From: Zeugodacus cucurbitae
Taxonomy: Eukaryota > Arthropoda > Insecta > Diptera > Tephritidae
DNA: 64,000 bases
Reading direction: 5' to 3'
NCBI RefSeq assembly: GCF_028554725.1
Contig: NC_071669.1
Location: 28,944,001 to 29,008,000 of the forward strand
Under the pieces are notes generated by a model. It was not told the DNA's origin and did not search any database. It saw nothing but the letters and a program-made list of their open reading frames with translations. Within the stretch, counting starts at the first letter, position 1; the number at the start of each line of letters is the position of its first letter. Made by a program: the position numbers and the translations under genes. Positions 22,034 through 34,551 of this stretch are shown in pieces.

Positions 22034-23400
22034 CAAAGTGTATTCAACAAAGTGAACTAAGTATTTGACATACCCGTTTTTGACAATAAAATAGGAAACA
22101 ATTCATGTATTTGTTTACATTAACCCGTCTTTTTATACTCTCGCAACAAAAGTTGCTAAACAGAGTATTATAGTTTTGTTCACATAACGGTTGTTTGTAA
22201 CACCCAAAACTAAACGAGTTAGATATAGGGTTATATATACCAAAGTGATCAGGGTGGAGTTCAAATCCGAATGTCTGTCTGTTCGTCCGTCCGTCCGTCT
22301 GTGCAAGTTGTAACTTGAGTAAAAATTGGGATATCTTGATAAAACTTGGCACACTTATTTCTAGGCACCAACCATGGAAGGTTGCTTTCGAAAATGAGCA
22401 AAAGCGGACCACTGCCACCCCCACAAAATGGCGAAAAAAAAAATTTGGTATGAAGGATCGCACTATGAAGGGGCATATTTGGATGTAATTTTTTTGGGGG
22501 AGTGTTTTACTAAGTACTTTGTACATATCTACTAAGTTTTTTGTACATATCTCGCAAACCAATAAAGCTATATAAACCAAACTTTCTGCAGTCGTTTTTT
22601 TTAGCCACTTCCTAATACAGTCCAAAAATGAAAGAAATCGGATAATAACCACGTCCCCCTCCCATACAAAGGTTAGGTTGAAAATTAGAAAAAGTGGGTT
22701 AACTCACTAACCAAAAACTTCAGAAAGACTAAATTTCACATAAGAAATGGCAGATGGAAGCTACACTCAGATTTTTTTACAAAATGGAAAATGGGCTTGG
22801 CGTCGCCCACTTATGGGTCAAAAACCATATCTCAGGAACTACTCGACTGATTTCAATGAAACTTGGTTTGTAATAGTTTCCTTACATCCCAATGATATGT
22901 TGTGAAAATAAGCCAAATCTCTTCACAACCGCGCCTACTTCCTATATACTTTGAAGACTATCTGAATCGCATACTTTACAATATATATGCTTCTAACATA
23001 ATATTGTGGTTTCCAAATTTCAATGGACTTTATGCACTATATATGACGAATATGTGGGTCAAATTGTGTATTATTAATATAAATAAAGTTAAATAAATAA
23101 ATTGCGAGAGTATAATATGTTCGGTTACACCCGAACTTAGCCCTTCCTTACTTATTGATCTTGAACAATATAATATATATTGATAAAATTGTTTGCACTT
23201 TGCCAGTTGGAGCACAAAACATTAGTAAATTGCTTCCCTGAGTTGTTTTGCATAAGCAGAAAGTATTCGCCATTTTCTTTTATTCATTTAAAAAATATTT
23301 TTTTTTTGGTTTGAAATTTGTTTACTTTTAAATTTCAAAATTTGAATTTTTTAATAAATAATGTAAGGGTTAAGTCAATGGCAACAAAATTTACATATTT
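22034..23400. mobile_element. hAT MITE copy 2, interrupted and 3'-truncated
   Basis: Begins CAAAGTGTATTCAACAAA and follows the copy at 10258 ('ttacattaacccgtctttttat'). It is then split by the 1-kb repeat at 22137-23150 and resumes at 'gaacaatataatatat'. After 'caatggcaacaaa' the match is lost, so the right terminal repeat is missing. Confidence 0.7.
22137..23150 (+). repeat. 1-kb TACTCTCGC dispersed repeat, best copy
   Basis: Starts with ACTCTCGCAACAAAAGTTGC and ends 'ttgcgagagtat' plus a 40-bp tail ('ggttacacccgaacttagccc'). Its insertion point is clear because the MITE it broke has an intact relative at 10258. Frames here (up to 202 codons) are shadows of non-coding sequence; they carry no domain. 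Other copies are at 1621, 27490-27600 and 34552-37065. Confidence 0.65.
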
Positions 23401-23632
23401 TACAAATAAAGTTAGTATTAATTATTAAATTTTTATAATTTACAATTTCTCAAAAGTTTTAAGTATTGTTGTTTTTTTGTTGTCATTTGTATAAGGATGC
23501 TTATTTAAGAATATTTTCATTTATATTAATAAATTGAGTGCTATTGCGTACGTTCAAAATTTATAAATTAACAATCATAATATTGAAAATGATAAATTGT
23601 AAGTTCAGCCTAATAATGCCTCCATAATCAAA

Positions 23633-23806
23633 TCAGAAGTAAGATGAACAACTTCGGCGCCTTAATGTCGTTTTTAGAGCTCTGTTAATTATCCATTGTG
23701 TAGATCCAAGGGCATCATAGGAAACACTGTGTTTAGCACGTCGATAATAAGTGTTGAAAGTGCGACTCCAAAGGTCCGATGTAATTTGTAGTACATCATC
23801 CGATGC
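23633..23806 (-). CDS. possible terminal exon of an unknown gene
   Basis: Read on the minus strand, 57 codons run from an acceptor (tttttcag|GCATCGG) to TGA and look protein-like, with DLWSRTFNTYYRRAKH and SYDALGSTQW. A donor AACAAG|gtttgt lies 59 bp upstream at 23866, an intron of normal size for this genome. In the matching phase the upstream exon meets a stop after ten codons, so the gene is broken or the phase is wrong. I do not recognise the family; a transposase tail is an alternative. Confidence 0.3.
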   Translation of the reverse strand, partial: ASDDVLQITSDLWSRTFNTYYRRAKHSVSYDALGSTQWIINRALKTTLRRRSCSSYF

Positions 23807-24194
23807 CTGAAAAATATTTAAAGTTGGTTAGAAATAATTAAAATATCTATATTCGTAGAACAAACCTTGTTATATGCCTGTTGCGTTGTGCGATTTTACT
23901 TTTATTGTGAATTTGAGTATGTACTACTTGTTGTTGCTGCTTTATTTGTTACACCATTTGGCGATTATCCACTAATATTATAAGCATGGGAAGTATTAAT
24001 ACCAACTCTGTTAATTATAATAAGAATATCAAAATGATTGTTTTATCTTAGTTTTACAATTAAATTCGTTTCAATAATACCTGTTGTTGTAGCATATTTT
24101 GTGTTGTATTTATATGTGCATGCTTTTTGTTACTTACTGACACAAAGGACTACAAGTGCTTCTTCCTTCATATGTCGTATTTGTAATGTACGAT

Positions 24195-27118
24195 CACTCA
24201 GTGGAGAGTCTCCACAGAACCCTCTTTGTCCGACCATAGAATTATTAAATTCAAGGTGGGGTTAGTTGTTGGGAATCGTACAGAGGTACGGAACCCAAGA
24301 AACGTGAATTGGTCCAAGTATAACGATATTCTCGGACTTAACGCGGAGAGTGTTGTGTATAACAGCGGTGAAAGCGGATGCAGGGGGATCGAAGATAGGG
24401 CAGTTATTATGGAGAGCATCATAATAGATGCATTTCAGGCAAGCTGCCCTCTGACATCCATGAAGGTTAAAAACAAAAACCCATGGTGGTCCAAGAAACT
24501 TTCGTCACTAAGGAGGGTGGTGCGGCGACTATTTAACAAAGCCAAACGCACTGGTGAATGGACCGAATACAGGAGAAACCTGACTGAGTACAGTAAGGAA
24601 ATTAGGATTGCAAAAAGGGACAACTTCAAGAAATTTTGTGAAAACGTCTCCTCAACTCCTGCGGCAGCCAGGCTCCACATAGCCCTTGCCAAAGGAGCCA
24701 TTGAGATGAAGTTAGCAATCAGGAAGCCTGATGGCACGTTCACAACAAATCTGGAGGAAAGGGCGAAATGTCTGCTGGAGACGCACTTCCCAGGTGCGAT
24801 CCCTACGTAACAGCTAGTCCGGACGGAGGATCATAAGCCTGGTCCACTGGACTGGAAGGTGTCTAAGGAAATCTTTACCACCGACTCAGTAAGATGGGCC
24901 ATAGGAACTTTTAAGAAGTACAAATCACCAGGAGTGGATGGTATTTTCCCAGCGCTGCTCCAACATGGTCAGGAACATATCCTCAGTCACCTAGTCAGGC
25001 TGATGAGAGATAGTCTAGCACATGCCTACATCCCGGAAAAATGGAGAATCGCACAGGTAGTCTTCATACCGAAAGTTGGTAGGAGGGACTACTCCTTGGC
25101 GAAATCATACAGGCCAATCAGTCTTACCTCCTTCCTACTGAAAGGCATGAAAAAAATTGTGGATAACTACATCAGGACTGTGGCATTAGAGCTTTCCCGT
25201 TACACTCGAGCCAACACGCCTACAGAGTTGGTAGATCAACTGACACGGCTCTGTACAGTTTGGTATCGGAGGTTGAGGATGCATTTGCGACCGGTGAGGT
25301 GGTCCTGTGTGCCTTTCTAGATATAGAGGGTGCGTTTGATAACACCTCCCACGCAAGTGTCACTAGAGCCCTAAACAGGAGGCGGATCGACCCATCGATC
25401 GTAAAATGGGTTAGTGCAGTTCTTAGTACAAGAATCGCAGAAACGCAGATAGGCTCACGCAGTATACGACTAGGCACGACAAAGGGCTGTCAACAAGGTT
25501 ATCTCACCGCTTTTATGGAATCTAGTCGTGGACGAGCTATTAGAGGTGCTAACAGATCCATTATCCCCTTCACAAGAAGAAGATCGCTCCCAGCCCTGGG
25601 TTCCATTACACTCAATGGCGAAGCGGTAGCTAGGGTAGAGGAAATAAAATATCTTGGAGTACTATTAGATACGAAACTGAGGTGGAAGAAGCATGTGGAC
25701 TCCGTGATTGCGAAGGCCACCAAAGCGCTAATGGTGTGCAAACGCCTAGCAGGCAAAATCTGGGGCTGCAGCAGCACATACTGCAATGAATGTACACCAT
25801 GATTGTGAGGCCTGTAACCACTTATAGAGCGGTGGTCTGGTCGTTAAGGATTTCCCTGGCCACAGCTGCAAAACAGCTGGTCAAACTGCAGCGGTTGGCT
25901 TGTATATGCTTCACTGGTGCTATGCGCACGTGTCCAACTGCAGCTTTGGAGGCATTCCTGAACCTCACCCCACTTCATTTGGTGGTTGGCACTATGGCCA
26001 ATAAGACCTTACTGGCCCTAACAAAGCCAGGTTTAGGAAACAGCAGGATGTTAAGCGCCCGGCAATTGGATATCATCGGTAGGAAGCTTCCAATGACTCT
26101 CCTCCCGAGGGACGATATCATCAAAAGGGTTCATCTTGTGAGACGATTCAAAACAGTTATGTCCAATAAAAGGGAATGGGAGGACTCAACTCTCAAGAAA
26201 CTCATAAGTAGAAGCACACAACAATGGTACACAGACGGATCAAAGACAGCAGTTAGTATAGGCGCCGAGATAACGGGGCCACGCCTGAAGCTGTCTTTAT
26301 CCATGGGCCAATTCCCCAGCATCTTCCAAGCTGAAGTCTATGCCATTACCAAGTGTGCAGAGGTAATATTGGACAGGGGCTACCATAAGGAACGCATAGC
26401 CATTATCAGCGATAGCCAAGCAGCTCTCCAGGCACTATCATACTTGGAGGTGGACTCGGGGCTAGTCATGGACTGCATAGATACTTTGAACAGGATTTGC
26501 AGCAATAACAGCATAACTCTAGCTTGGGTTCCAGGGCATAAATGAATACAGGGAAACGAATTCGTGGACCAACTAGCAAGGAAGGCCGCGGCCACCAGCC
26601 CAATCGGGCCAGAGCCCTTTATCGCGGTTGGTCGGCATGTTCTTACAACCCGCCTGAAAGAGGAGGAGGCAGCAAGCAGGAATCGCTGTTGGTTGCACAT
26701 GCAGGGACTTCGTCACTCCAAATTGTTCCTGGGAGGATACAATCTGAAAAGATTCAAACAGTTAATGGCGCTCCCCAGGAACAAACTGAGACAATTAGTG
26801 GCACTATATACCGGCCATTGCAGACTACGGTGTCATCTGCACAAAATGGGAATCCACTCGTCGGATCTTTGCCGATTCTGTGATTCAGAGGCGGAGACAC
26901 CAGAGCACTTACTCCTTGACTGCCCGGCGATCGCGAAGAAAAGGGGACCGACAATTGGGGCCCTTTATCCCCAAAGAGGAAGTATCGCATGCATCAGCCC
27001 TGCAACACTGTTAAGATTTCTTAACGTGACGGGGTTGGAGGGGGTGCTGTGATCACTGGAGAGGGCACAATAGACCTTAGACCTTAGATCGCGGTGCAAT
27101 CACTATATAATCTAATTT
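24195..27118 (+). pseudogene. LOA-clade non-LTR retrotransposon, 5'-truncated
   Basis: The order of domains is endonuclease tail (PSLSDHRII), linker, RT (SPGVDGIFPALLQ, YRPISLTSF, FLDIEGAFDN), then RNase H (WYTDGSK, AEVYA, SDSQAALQAL, WVPGH) and a CCHC-like C-terminus (CRFCDSEAETPEHLLLDC). RT and RNase H in one polyprotein with PALLQ and DIEGAFD wording fits the LOA/Bilbo group. Defects: TAA at 24808, a frameshift near 25225, and loss of the YADD region between GCQQG and the IPFTRRR block (about 25500-25570). A TGA replaces an R/K after VPGH at 26542. The tail ends in 'tctaat' repeats. Confidence 0.88.
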
Positions 27119-27121
27119 AAT

Positions 27122-27480
27122 CTAACAAAAGATTTTATGTTTAGTATATACGTATATAAGTTTTGATATTATCAACTCACCCATCTGCCTAAAGTGCCAT
27201 AATCCTTGCTCTGCTTCTCGTTTTAGTTTTGTATGTACGCACCAGATGTGCGTTGCATCTCGCTTTGTCTTCCGAGACCATTTTCTGCAGTTATTTTCCT
27301 TTAAAATAAGCTGGAGCATCCAGTCAAACATAGTACCGCTCTGTAATTACAAAATTTACTATAAATATAAAATGATATCAGTAACAGATTATTAATACGC
27401 TCTTACATCAACTCACTTCAAATTTTTTTCATATGAATGGCGGTCATGGCGGAGATTTTGATTGGTTCAATCGATTGGTG
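27122..27480 (-). pseudogene. exon-bearing dispersed repeat, second copy
   Basis: On the minus strand an acceptor (ttacag|AGCGG) opens a frame MFDWMLQLILKENNCRKW..., which ends at CAGATGG|gtgagt, a good donor. The exon is about 60 codons, basic and W/C-containing. Copies at 17060 and 39165 share the flanks. It is likely a TE-encoded or duplicated host exon. I could not assign a domain. Confidence 0.4.
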
Positions 27481-27881
27481 AAATCGGTTTAAGAATTACA
27501 TCAGCCCTCATATACCATATATGATGATTTTCGTTATTCTATTGGACTTTATGCCGAGAGTTCGAGTCGCACCCGAACTTAGCCTTCCCTTATTTGTTAA
27601 TTTTTATATAGGTGTGTCACGTCCAGTGCAGAGAGTTAATATCTATTTAATATTAATAGTCATAGAGAATAGAATATTTAAAATGTTTCTCCATGAAACA
27701 AACATTTAGTTTTATTTTCGGAAATTAGTAGTACAATTATATAATAAATCATCAGCCACCTACTAACAGATTAGTCTGGCAGTGAAGCGCTAGAAAAATC
27801 TAACAATGTATAAATAACGTTGATTGATTACATAATCTTGCATCGAGAGAGTTACAAAAAGAGCTAGAGTTGAAGATATAC
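27481..27881. other. repeat debris, no gene
   Basis: Positions 27490-27600 carry the tail of the TACTCTCGC repeat ('ggactttatgccgagagt', 'acccgaacttagcct'). The rest is AT-rich and unassigned. Confidence 0.45.
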
Positions 27882-28567
27882 AGCCCTATTCTGTGCACTT
27901 GACAAAATAACAAAAAAGTTAAAAAATTTTTTCAGATTTTTATCAAGTAAGAATTTTTTTGGTATTCTGTGACAATTTTGATAAAATAAAAAGCTTCAGT
28001 ACGCATAGCTTTTCCCCACACGTGTGGGAAACAAAATAATGTAAACAGAAACAGCTGATTCTGTCCAATTATATTCGAATTGAATTGAAAAATTTATTTG
28101 AATTATTTTTTAACGTAAGTTTTCAAATACATTTCAATATTTGTTGCAAAATAGTTAATAATTTAACTTCAATTTCACAATAAATCCATTGCTTTTGGTC
28201 TAGACTTTTCTTAGGGTGCGCAAATATTCCATGCTCCGAAGCTGGCACTATTTTTCATGCAAAAGGCTGTTATTTGGGTGAGTGTTTGTTTGTTTGGGAG
28301 GATGGAGTCATATGTAGAAGTTCACGTAAGTGAGGAAAGTTTCTGACTGCCATTCACTTGGGAGTGGCCAGGAACGATTCTTTTACATGTGGCTCAAGCA
28401 GCTCACAACTTCCGGTCTTAGACCAAGTATCCTCTGGGTAGCCAACAGACATCCGTCTGGAAGCGAGCTAAAGTGAGAAGGCGAATCCCGCTTATGCGGT
28501 TGTGCGTAGGGCTTGGGACCCACCACATAAAAACGAATAACCAGTGAATAAGAAACACAGGCCTCGG

Positions 28568-31500
28568 ATGAGAAACCCCCCTTTTGATGACGACCACGGC
28601 AAACGTATAAAGGACTATGATTTAAGGGCATGCACCTGGAATGTCCGGACCCTTAATTGGGAAGGTGCCTCTGCCCAGCTGGTTGATGTCCTCGTAAGAG
28701 TAAAGGCTGACATCACCGCAATCCAAGAAATGCGATGGACGGGACAAGGACGGAAGAAGGTGGGTCCTTGTGACATCTACTACAGCGGCCATATAAAGGA
28801 GCGCAAATTCGGTGTGGGATTCGTGGTGGGAGAGAGACTCCGTCGTCGAGTCCTGGCATTCACCCCGGTGGATGAACGTCTAGCCACAATCCGCATCAAA
28901 GCGAGGTTCTTCAACATATCGCTGATTTGCGCCCACGCCCCGACGGAAGAGAAGGACGAAGTGACCAAAGATACCTTCTATGAGCGCCTAGAACGTACCT
29001 ATGAGCGCTGCCCCCGCCACGATGTCAAAATCGTGCTTGGCGATTTCAACGCTAGGGTGGGTAAAGAAGGTGTCTTTGGCACAACAGTCGGAAAATTCAG
29101 CCTCCATGACGAAACATCACCAAACGGTCTGAGGCTGATCGACTTCGCCGGGGCCCGAAATATGGTCATCTGTAGCACTAGATTCCAGCATAAGAAAATC
29201 CATCAAGCTACTTGGCTGTCCCCGGATCGAATCACTCGCAACCAGATCGATCATGTTGTGATGGATGGACGACATGTCTCCAGTGTTTTTGATGTGCGTA
29301 CGCTTCGTGGTCCCAACATCGACTCAGACCACTATCTTGTAGCAGCTAAGATACGCACCCGCCTCTGTGTAGAAAAGCGCACACGTCAACAAACACAAGG
29401 AAGGTTCGACATCGAGAAGCTGCAATCACAACCGACAGCCGAACGATTTTCTACTCGACTTGCACTCCTGCTCTCTGAGAGCACTCATCAGCATCTCGGT
29501 ATAAGGGAGCTGTGGGACGGCATATCAAACTCCTTACGTACAGCTGCAACCGAAACCATTGGCTTTCGGAAAAGCCAAAAAAACAGCTGGTATGATGAGG
29601 ATTGTCGTCTCGCAGTGGAGAGAAAACAGACTGCCTACCTCGCAATGTTGCGATCGACCGCAACACGAGCGGGATGGGAAAGATACCGAGAGCTGAAGAG
29701 GGAAGCGAGACGCATTTGCAGAAAAAGAAAGAAAGAGGCAGAAATGCGTGAGTATGAAGAGCTTGACAAGCTGGCCGACAGGGGTAATGCTCGAAAATTT
29801 TACGAAAAGATCCGGCGACTAACTGAAGGTTTCAAGACCGGAGCACACTCCTGTAGGACCCCCAGCGGTGATCTAGTGGTTGATGAGCAGAGTATACTGT
29901 GTTTGTGGAGGGAACACTTCTCCAGCCTGCTGAATGGCAGTGAAAGTACAACACCAGGAGATGGCGAACCCGATTCCCCAATCGACGACGATGGAACAGA
30001 TGTTCCATTGCCCGACCGTGAAGAAATTAGAATAGCAATTACCCGCTTGAAGAACAACAAGGCGGCGGGGGCCGATGGATTGCCGGCCGAGCTATTCAAA
30101 TACGGCGGCGAAGAGCTGATAAGGTGCATGCATCAGCTTCTTTGCGAAATATGGTCGGAAGAAAGCATGCCCGACGATTGGAATCTCAGTGTACTCTGCC
30201 CAATCCACAAAAAGGGAGACCCCACAATCTGCGCCAACTATCGTGGGATAAGCCTCCTTAACATCGCTTATAAGGTTCTATCGAGCGTACTGTGTGAAAG
30301 ACTAAAGCCCACCGTCAACAAACTGATTGGACCTTATCAGTGTGGCTTTAGACCTGGAAAATCAACAACTGACCAGATATTCACCATGTGCCAAATCTTG
30401 GAGAAGACCCGTGAAAAAAGGATCGACACACACCATCTATTTGTCGACTTTAAAGCTGCTTTCGACAGCACGAAAAGGAGCTGCCTTTATGCCGCGATGT
30501 CTGAATTTGGTATCCCCGCAAAACTAATACGGCTGTGTAAGTTGACGTTGAGCAACACCAAAAGCTCCGTCAGGATCGGGAAGGACCTCTCCGAGCCGTT
30601 CGATACCAAACGAGGTTTCAGACAAGGTGACTCGCTATCGTGCGACTTCTTTAACTTGATGCTGGAGAAAATTATAAGAGCTGCAGAGCTAAATAGAGAA
30701 GGTACAATCTTCTACAAGAGTGTACAGCTCCTGGCGTACGCCGATGATATTGATATCATCGGAAACAACACCCGCGCCGTTTGTTCTGCTTTTTCCCGCC
30801 TGGATAAGGAAGCGAAGCGAATGGGTCTGGTGGTGAACGAGGACAAGACGAAATATCTCCTGTCATCAAACAAACAGTCAGCGCATTCGCGTCTTGGCTC
30901 CCACGTCACTGTTGACAGTCATAACTTTGAAGTTGTAGATAATTTCGTATACCTAGGAACCAACATTAACACCGATAATAATGTCAGCCTTGAAATCCAA
31001 CGCAGAATCACTCTTGCCAACAGGTGCTACTATGGACTGAGTAGGCAATTGAAAAGTAAAGTCCTCTCTCGACGAACAAAAACTAAACTCTACAAGTCCC
31101 TCATCATTCCCGTCCTACTTTATGGTGCAGAAGCGTGGACGGTGTCAACATCCGATGAGACGAACAAAAACTAAACTCTACAAGTCCCTCATCATTCCCG
31201 TCCTACTTTATGGTGCAGAAGCGTGGACGGTGTCAACATCCGATGAGACGGCACTAGGAGTTTTCGAGAGAAAGGTTTTGCGGAAGATTTACGGTCCCTT
31301 AAACATTGGCAACGGCGAATACCGCAGAAGATGGAATGATGAGCTGTATGTGTTGTTCGACGACATAGACATAGTCCAGCGAATAAAAAGACAGCGGCTA
31401 CGCTGGCTGGGTCATGTTGTTCGAATGGATGAAAGTGCCCCAGCTCTGAAAGTTTTCGATGCAGTACCCGCTGGTGGAAGCCGAGGAAGAGGGAGACCTC

Positions 31501-31622
31501 CACTCCGGTGGAAGGACCAGGTGGAGAAGGACCTGTCTTCACTTGGTATTACCAATTGGCGCCAAACCGCCAAAAGGAGAGATGCGTGGCGCACTGTTGT
31601 GGACTCGGCTATAACCGCGTAA
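28568..31622 (+). pseudogene. RTE polyprotein (endonuclease-RT), one frameshifting duplication
   Basis: It nicks target DNA and copies its RNA in place. The first ATG after the upstream stop is 28568. The APE-type endonuclease spans residues 15-260: TWNVRTL, QEMRW, GDFNARVG and the SDH box. RT follows (KGDPTICANYRGISLLN, FVDFKAAFDS, RQGDSLSC, YADDIDIIG), then the RLRWLGHVVRMDE and GGSRGRGRPPLRW tail. A perfect 88-bp tandem duplication (31071-31158 repeated at 31159-31246) shifts the frame near the RT thumb. The ORF stops at 31174 and the remainder is read from 31122 in another frame. No other stop is seen, so this copy was disabled recently. Confidence 0.88.
31071..31246 (+). repeat. 88-bp direct tandem duplication inside the RTE
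   Basis: Two identical 88-bp units, each beginning GACGAACAAAAACTAAAC, abut within the RTE coding region. The short word GACG is present at both breakpoints. 88 is not divisible by 3, so the reading frame is lost. Confidence 0.9.
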
Positions 31623-32339
31623 GCGGTTTCTACGCCAGTTAAGAAGAAGAGAAGAAGTTTGTTTTAACAGAGCCTTCTTCAGTGTGGCTTCGTTGATAAG
31701 TTTGGTTTATGATTGACCAAAGAGTTATCAGCCTATCTATCCGATTCTGATGTCGAGATATCGACTGAAGCCTTTCAGACCTGATGCAAAGTATTTGGTT
31801 TGGTCTCACAACTCTATATAGATGACAGTGTTATACCTAACCAAACTGGGAGTGCCGCGCATTCCTCATTTTTTTATAAAAAAAACGGAAAAATAAACTT
31901 CTTAATATATTATAAAAACGGCTCAGTAACGCGAGCCATCCACATGTTCATGTTTTTCGTCTTTGTATAAAATTAACGACAAAAGTAAAATATCTCCATT
32001 GCAACAAATTCTCTTTCACAACTATCCACAGCGAGATATTTTATTTGTCAAGAGCATTTTACTTCTTATAACAACTTATAAAGAAAAGAGCTTTTTATTT
32101 TAGACACAGAATACGAAACGCATGATAAAGATCAATTTTTTACAAATTAGAAATTTTGTTAAATTTGTAAAGTGCACAGAATAGGGCTGATAGTCCCAAT
32201 TTCATTCTATGAAATAAACAATTGTAAAAACAAAGAAGTACTCTAGATTCATTGTGCGACTGCTCTGAAGAATTCTAAGAAAAACCTCAAAATATATTAT
32301 TCAGCTGTAATATTTGTTTGGAAGCATTATATTTGCTGT

Positions 32340-33838
32340 TGCATTCAAGGTATACGGACACTGTAGGAAGCATTCAAGGTATACGGACGTGCTTTTTAAT
32401 TCACTCCGTGAAATCTGATTTCTTACAAAATTAAACAAACAAAAAGTAAATAGCATCGGTTAAATTGTCAACAAACAATTAAATCAAAAAACAATGTACA
32501 AAAATTTCTACAATAAACATAAACAAATAGTGCACAAAACAAAAAGATAAAAACAATAAAATCAAGCAAACAATAATGAGCGCTGCGCAGCCTCACCAGC
32601 AAAGCCATAGGCATTCCTTAAATGCCTACTTTAGCTTAGTGGAGCCAACACAAACAACTCCAGCCAACAAAAAAAGCAACGGTGGTGATGAGTCATCGCA
32701 GCGATCAGCTGAAATTTAATCGAAGCAAAGGTCGCAGTCAACAGAAGCAGCAGTAAACAGCAATCGCGCAACAACAAATGCGCTGACAGCAACAAGTTTG
32801 CGGGTACCAGCAAGCACCCGGATAACGAAGGAAAAGAAAATGGAAGGTGAGAATGCACAATGCAAAAAAGGACCATATATTCAGACTGGTATTGACCGCT
32901 ACATAAACACAAAAAGGAAATCTAGTCCAATTAAATCAGCGGTCAATGATAAAAAATTTCAAGCAGACACTCCAAGTGGTAAAAAGCCAGAAATTTTAAA
33001 TGGCAATATATTTGCCTTACTGAGCAAAGAACCTAACGACGATGCGAAGGGTACCACTGCTGCAGTGAATGCCAAACCTCCTCCAATCTATTTGCGTGAG
33101 CGTAGCTCAAATGCGCTTGTCTCCAAATTAAGCAATTTAGTAGGCACAAACAACATTCATATAGTGCCTTTAAAAAAAGGTAACATTCATCTATGTACTA
33201 TGTACAAAAATTCAGACGTACACTGAAAAAAGTTTCATGGATGTAGTAAAATACTTATCAAATAATAATAAGAAATATTACTCGTACCAATTGAAGAGCT
33301 CTAAAGGCCTAGTGGTAGTCATAAAAGGTATAGAGTCTTCGGTAGACTCTAACGAAGTTAAAGAAGCTCTGGAAGAAGGTGGTTTTAAAATTAAATCAGC
33401 AGTAAATATTTTTAACAGAAATAAAGTCCCACAACCAATGTACAAAATAGAACTGACGCCAAATAATGAACAACTCAAGAAAAATTAAACAAATCCAATT
33501 TACAAGTTAAAATATTTGCTCCATCGCAGAATTACCGTCGAGGAACCACATAAAAGAAATGGTCCGGTACAATGCACCAACTGCCAAGAGTATGGGCACA
33601 CGAAAGCATATTGCACTCTACGCTGTGTCTGTGTGGTGTGTGGTGATCTGCATCCTACATCAAAATGTACTCGCTAAAAAGAGGATTTAAATAAAAAATG
33701 TAGTAATTGTGGTGGAAATCACACTGCAAACTATAGGGGTTGGACGGTATACAAAGACTTAAAAACGAAATTGTCTGTTGCAATTCAAACACGCCGTAAT
33801 CAAATGATAAATATTCCTTCTAGCGAAATTATTAATTA
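32340..33838 (+). pseudogene. jockey-clade ORF1 fragment with 5' UTR
   Basis: Matches the 5' half of the jockey at 39631-43497. It has a 5' UTR with GGACGTG at 32385-32391, then an ORF1 start (MSAAQPHQQSHRHSLNAYF at 32577). Stops and frameshifts follow at about 32717, 33223 and 33486. Gag motifs are readable: IYLRERSSNALV, FNRNKVPQPM, and zinc knuckles CTNCQEYGH.K.YC and CVVCGDLHPTSKC, plus a third, CSNCGGNHTANY. ORF1 normally coats the LINE RNA. It ends where the repeat at 33839 begins. Confidence 0.8.
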
Positions 33839-34358
33839 TTGGAATATTGGTTACCGGTAAAGAAAGCTTGTATTATTTTTTTGGTCTCTTTTGTTCTAGC
33901 AGCAGGAAAAAAGTTACTATTTCTCCTCTTTTACGGCATGTCGGTGTGATTATCTTGCTCGCTCTCTCTCATTGATTTTGGGGCCAAAGCTGCATATGTC
34001 TTTCTGCTCGGTAGTAGATTTTTTATTAATCAGCCATCTATCAGTGGAGACTGTTCGATTTATCATTTTCTGGGTAACCCTTTAATCAGGTATTGGTCAT
34101 TTGTTGGGTCACCGTTTCGTTACTAAAATTTGGTTCATTGGTCTTCATTCTATAGGTCACCTACTTTTCCGTTTAAAAATGAAAAATTGAAATTGTTTTA
34201 TTTTTATTTTTATTTATTTATTATAATTATATGATATATTTACACTTATAAATTAGTATGGTATAATATTTTAAATTTTTAATAATCATTATAGATAAAT
34301 TTTTAAATAATAGCATTTCAGTACAAAGTTCATTTTTACAAACATTTTTGCAGCTATT
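33839..34358. repeat. 0.5-0.6 kb dispersed repeat, copy 1
   Basis: Matches 59178-59762 in reverse: 'ttggaatattggttaccgg', 'cctcttttacggcatgtcgg', 'gctcgctctctctcattgat' and 'gggtcaccgtttcgttac'. No ORF and no clear inverted ends; a MITE or solo LTR is possible. Confidence 0.6.
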
Positions 34359-34551
34359 TTTTTTTGCCATACAACATGGGCGTCCGCATTACTAATCTAT
34401 TTTATTTTTATTTTTTTAATTTAATAAAAGCCTTCTATTTTCTTCTGCGAATTTTGTGAGAACCTTATTAATAAATTGCTTGTCGTCATTTACGGCTCTT
34501 CTGTGTATGCTCAACATGCAAAGACCTTCAAATAGAAAAAGAGTAATTAAA

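Larger units (their letters stand above)
28292..31656 (+). mobile_element. near-complete RTE-clade retrotransposon
   Basis: About 3.36 kb, flanked by GTTTGTTT (28284-28291 and 31657-31664). The uninterrupted site exists in copy 1 of the CAGCCC element. It has a 5' UTR of about 275 bp, one long ORF, and a short 3' end with an aagaagaagagaag tail. The compact one-ORF layout and the RLRWLGHVVRM C-terminus fit the RTE clade. This is the source-like member for the seven shorter copies in the window. Confidence 0.88.
27882..32273. mobile_element. CAGCCC-ended TIR element, copy 2, split by an RTE
   Basis: An inverted duplicate of 18724-20061. It starts CAGCCCTATTCTGTGC at 27882, is interrupted after 'ttatttgggtgagt' (28283), and resumes at 'gttttaacagagcc' (31661). 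It reaches the complementary end near 32189, with 85 bp of further homology to 32273. Copy 1 preserves the uninterrupted junction. Confidence 0.7.

Noticed and set aside
22044..22652. 202-codon minus-strand ORF
   Set aside because: It lies wholly inside the non-coding TACTCTCGC repeat, carries no domain, and other copies do not keep the frame.
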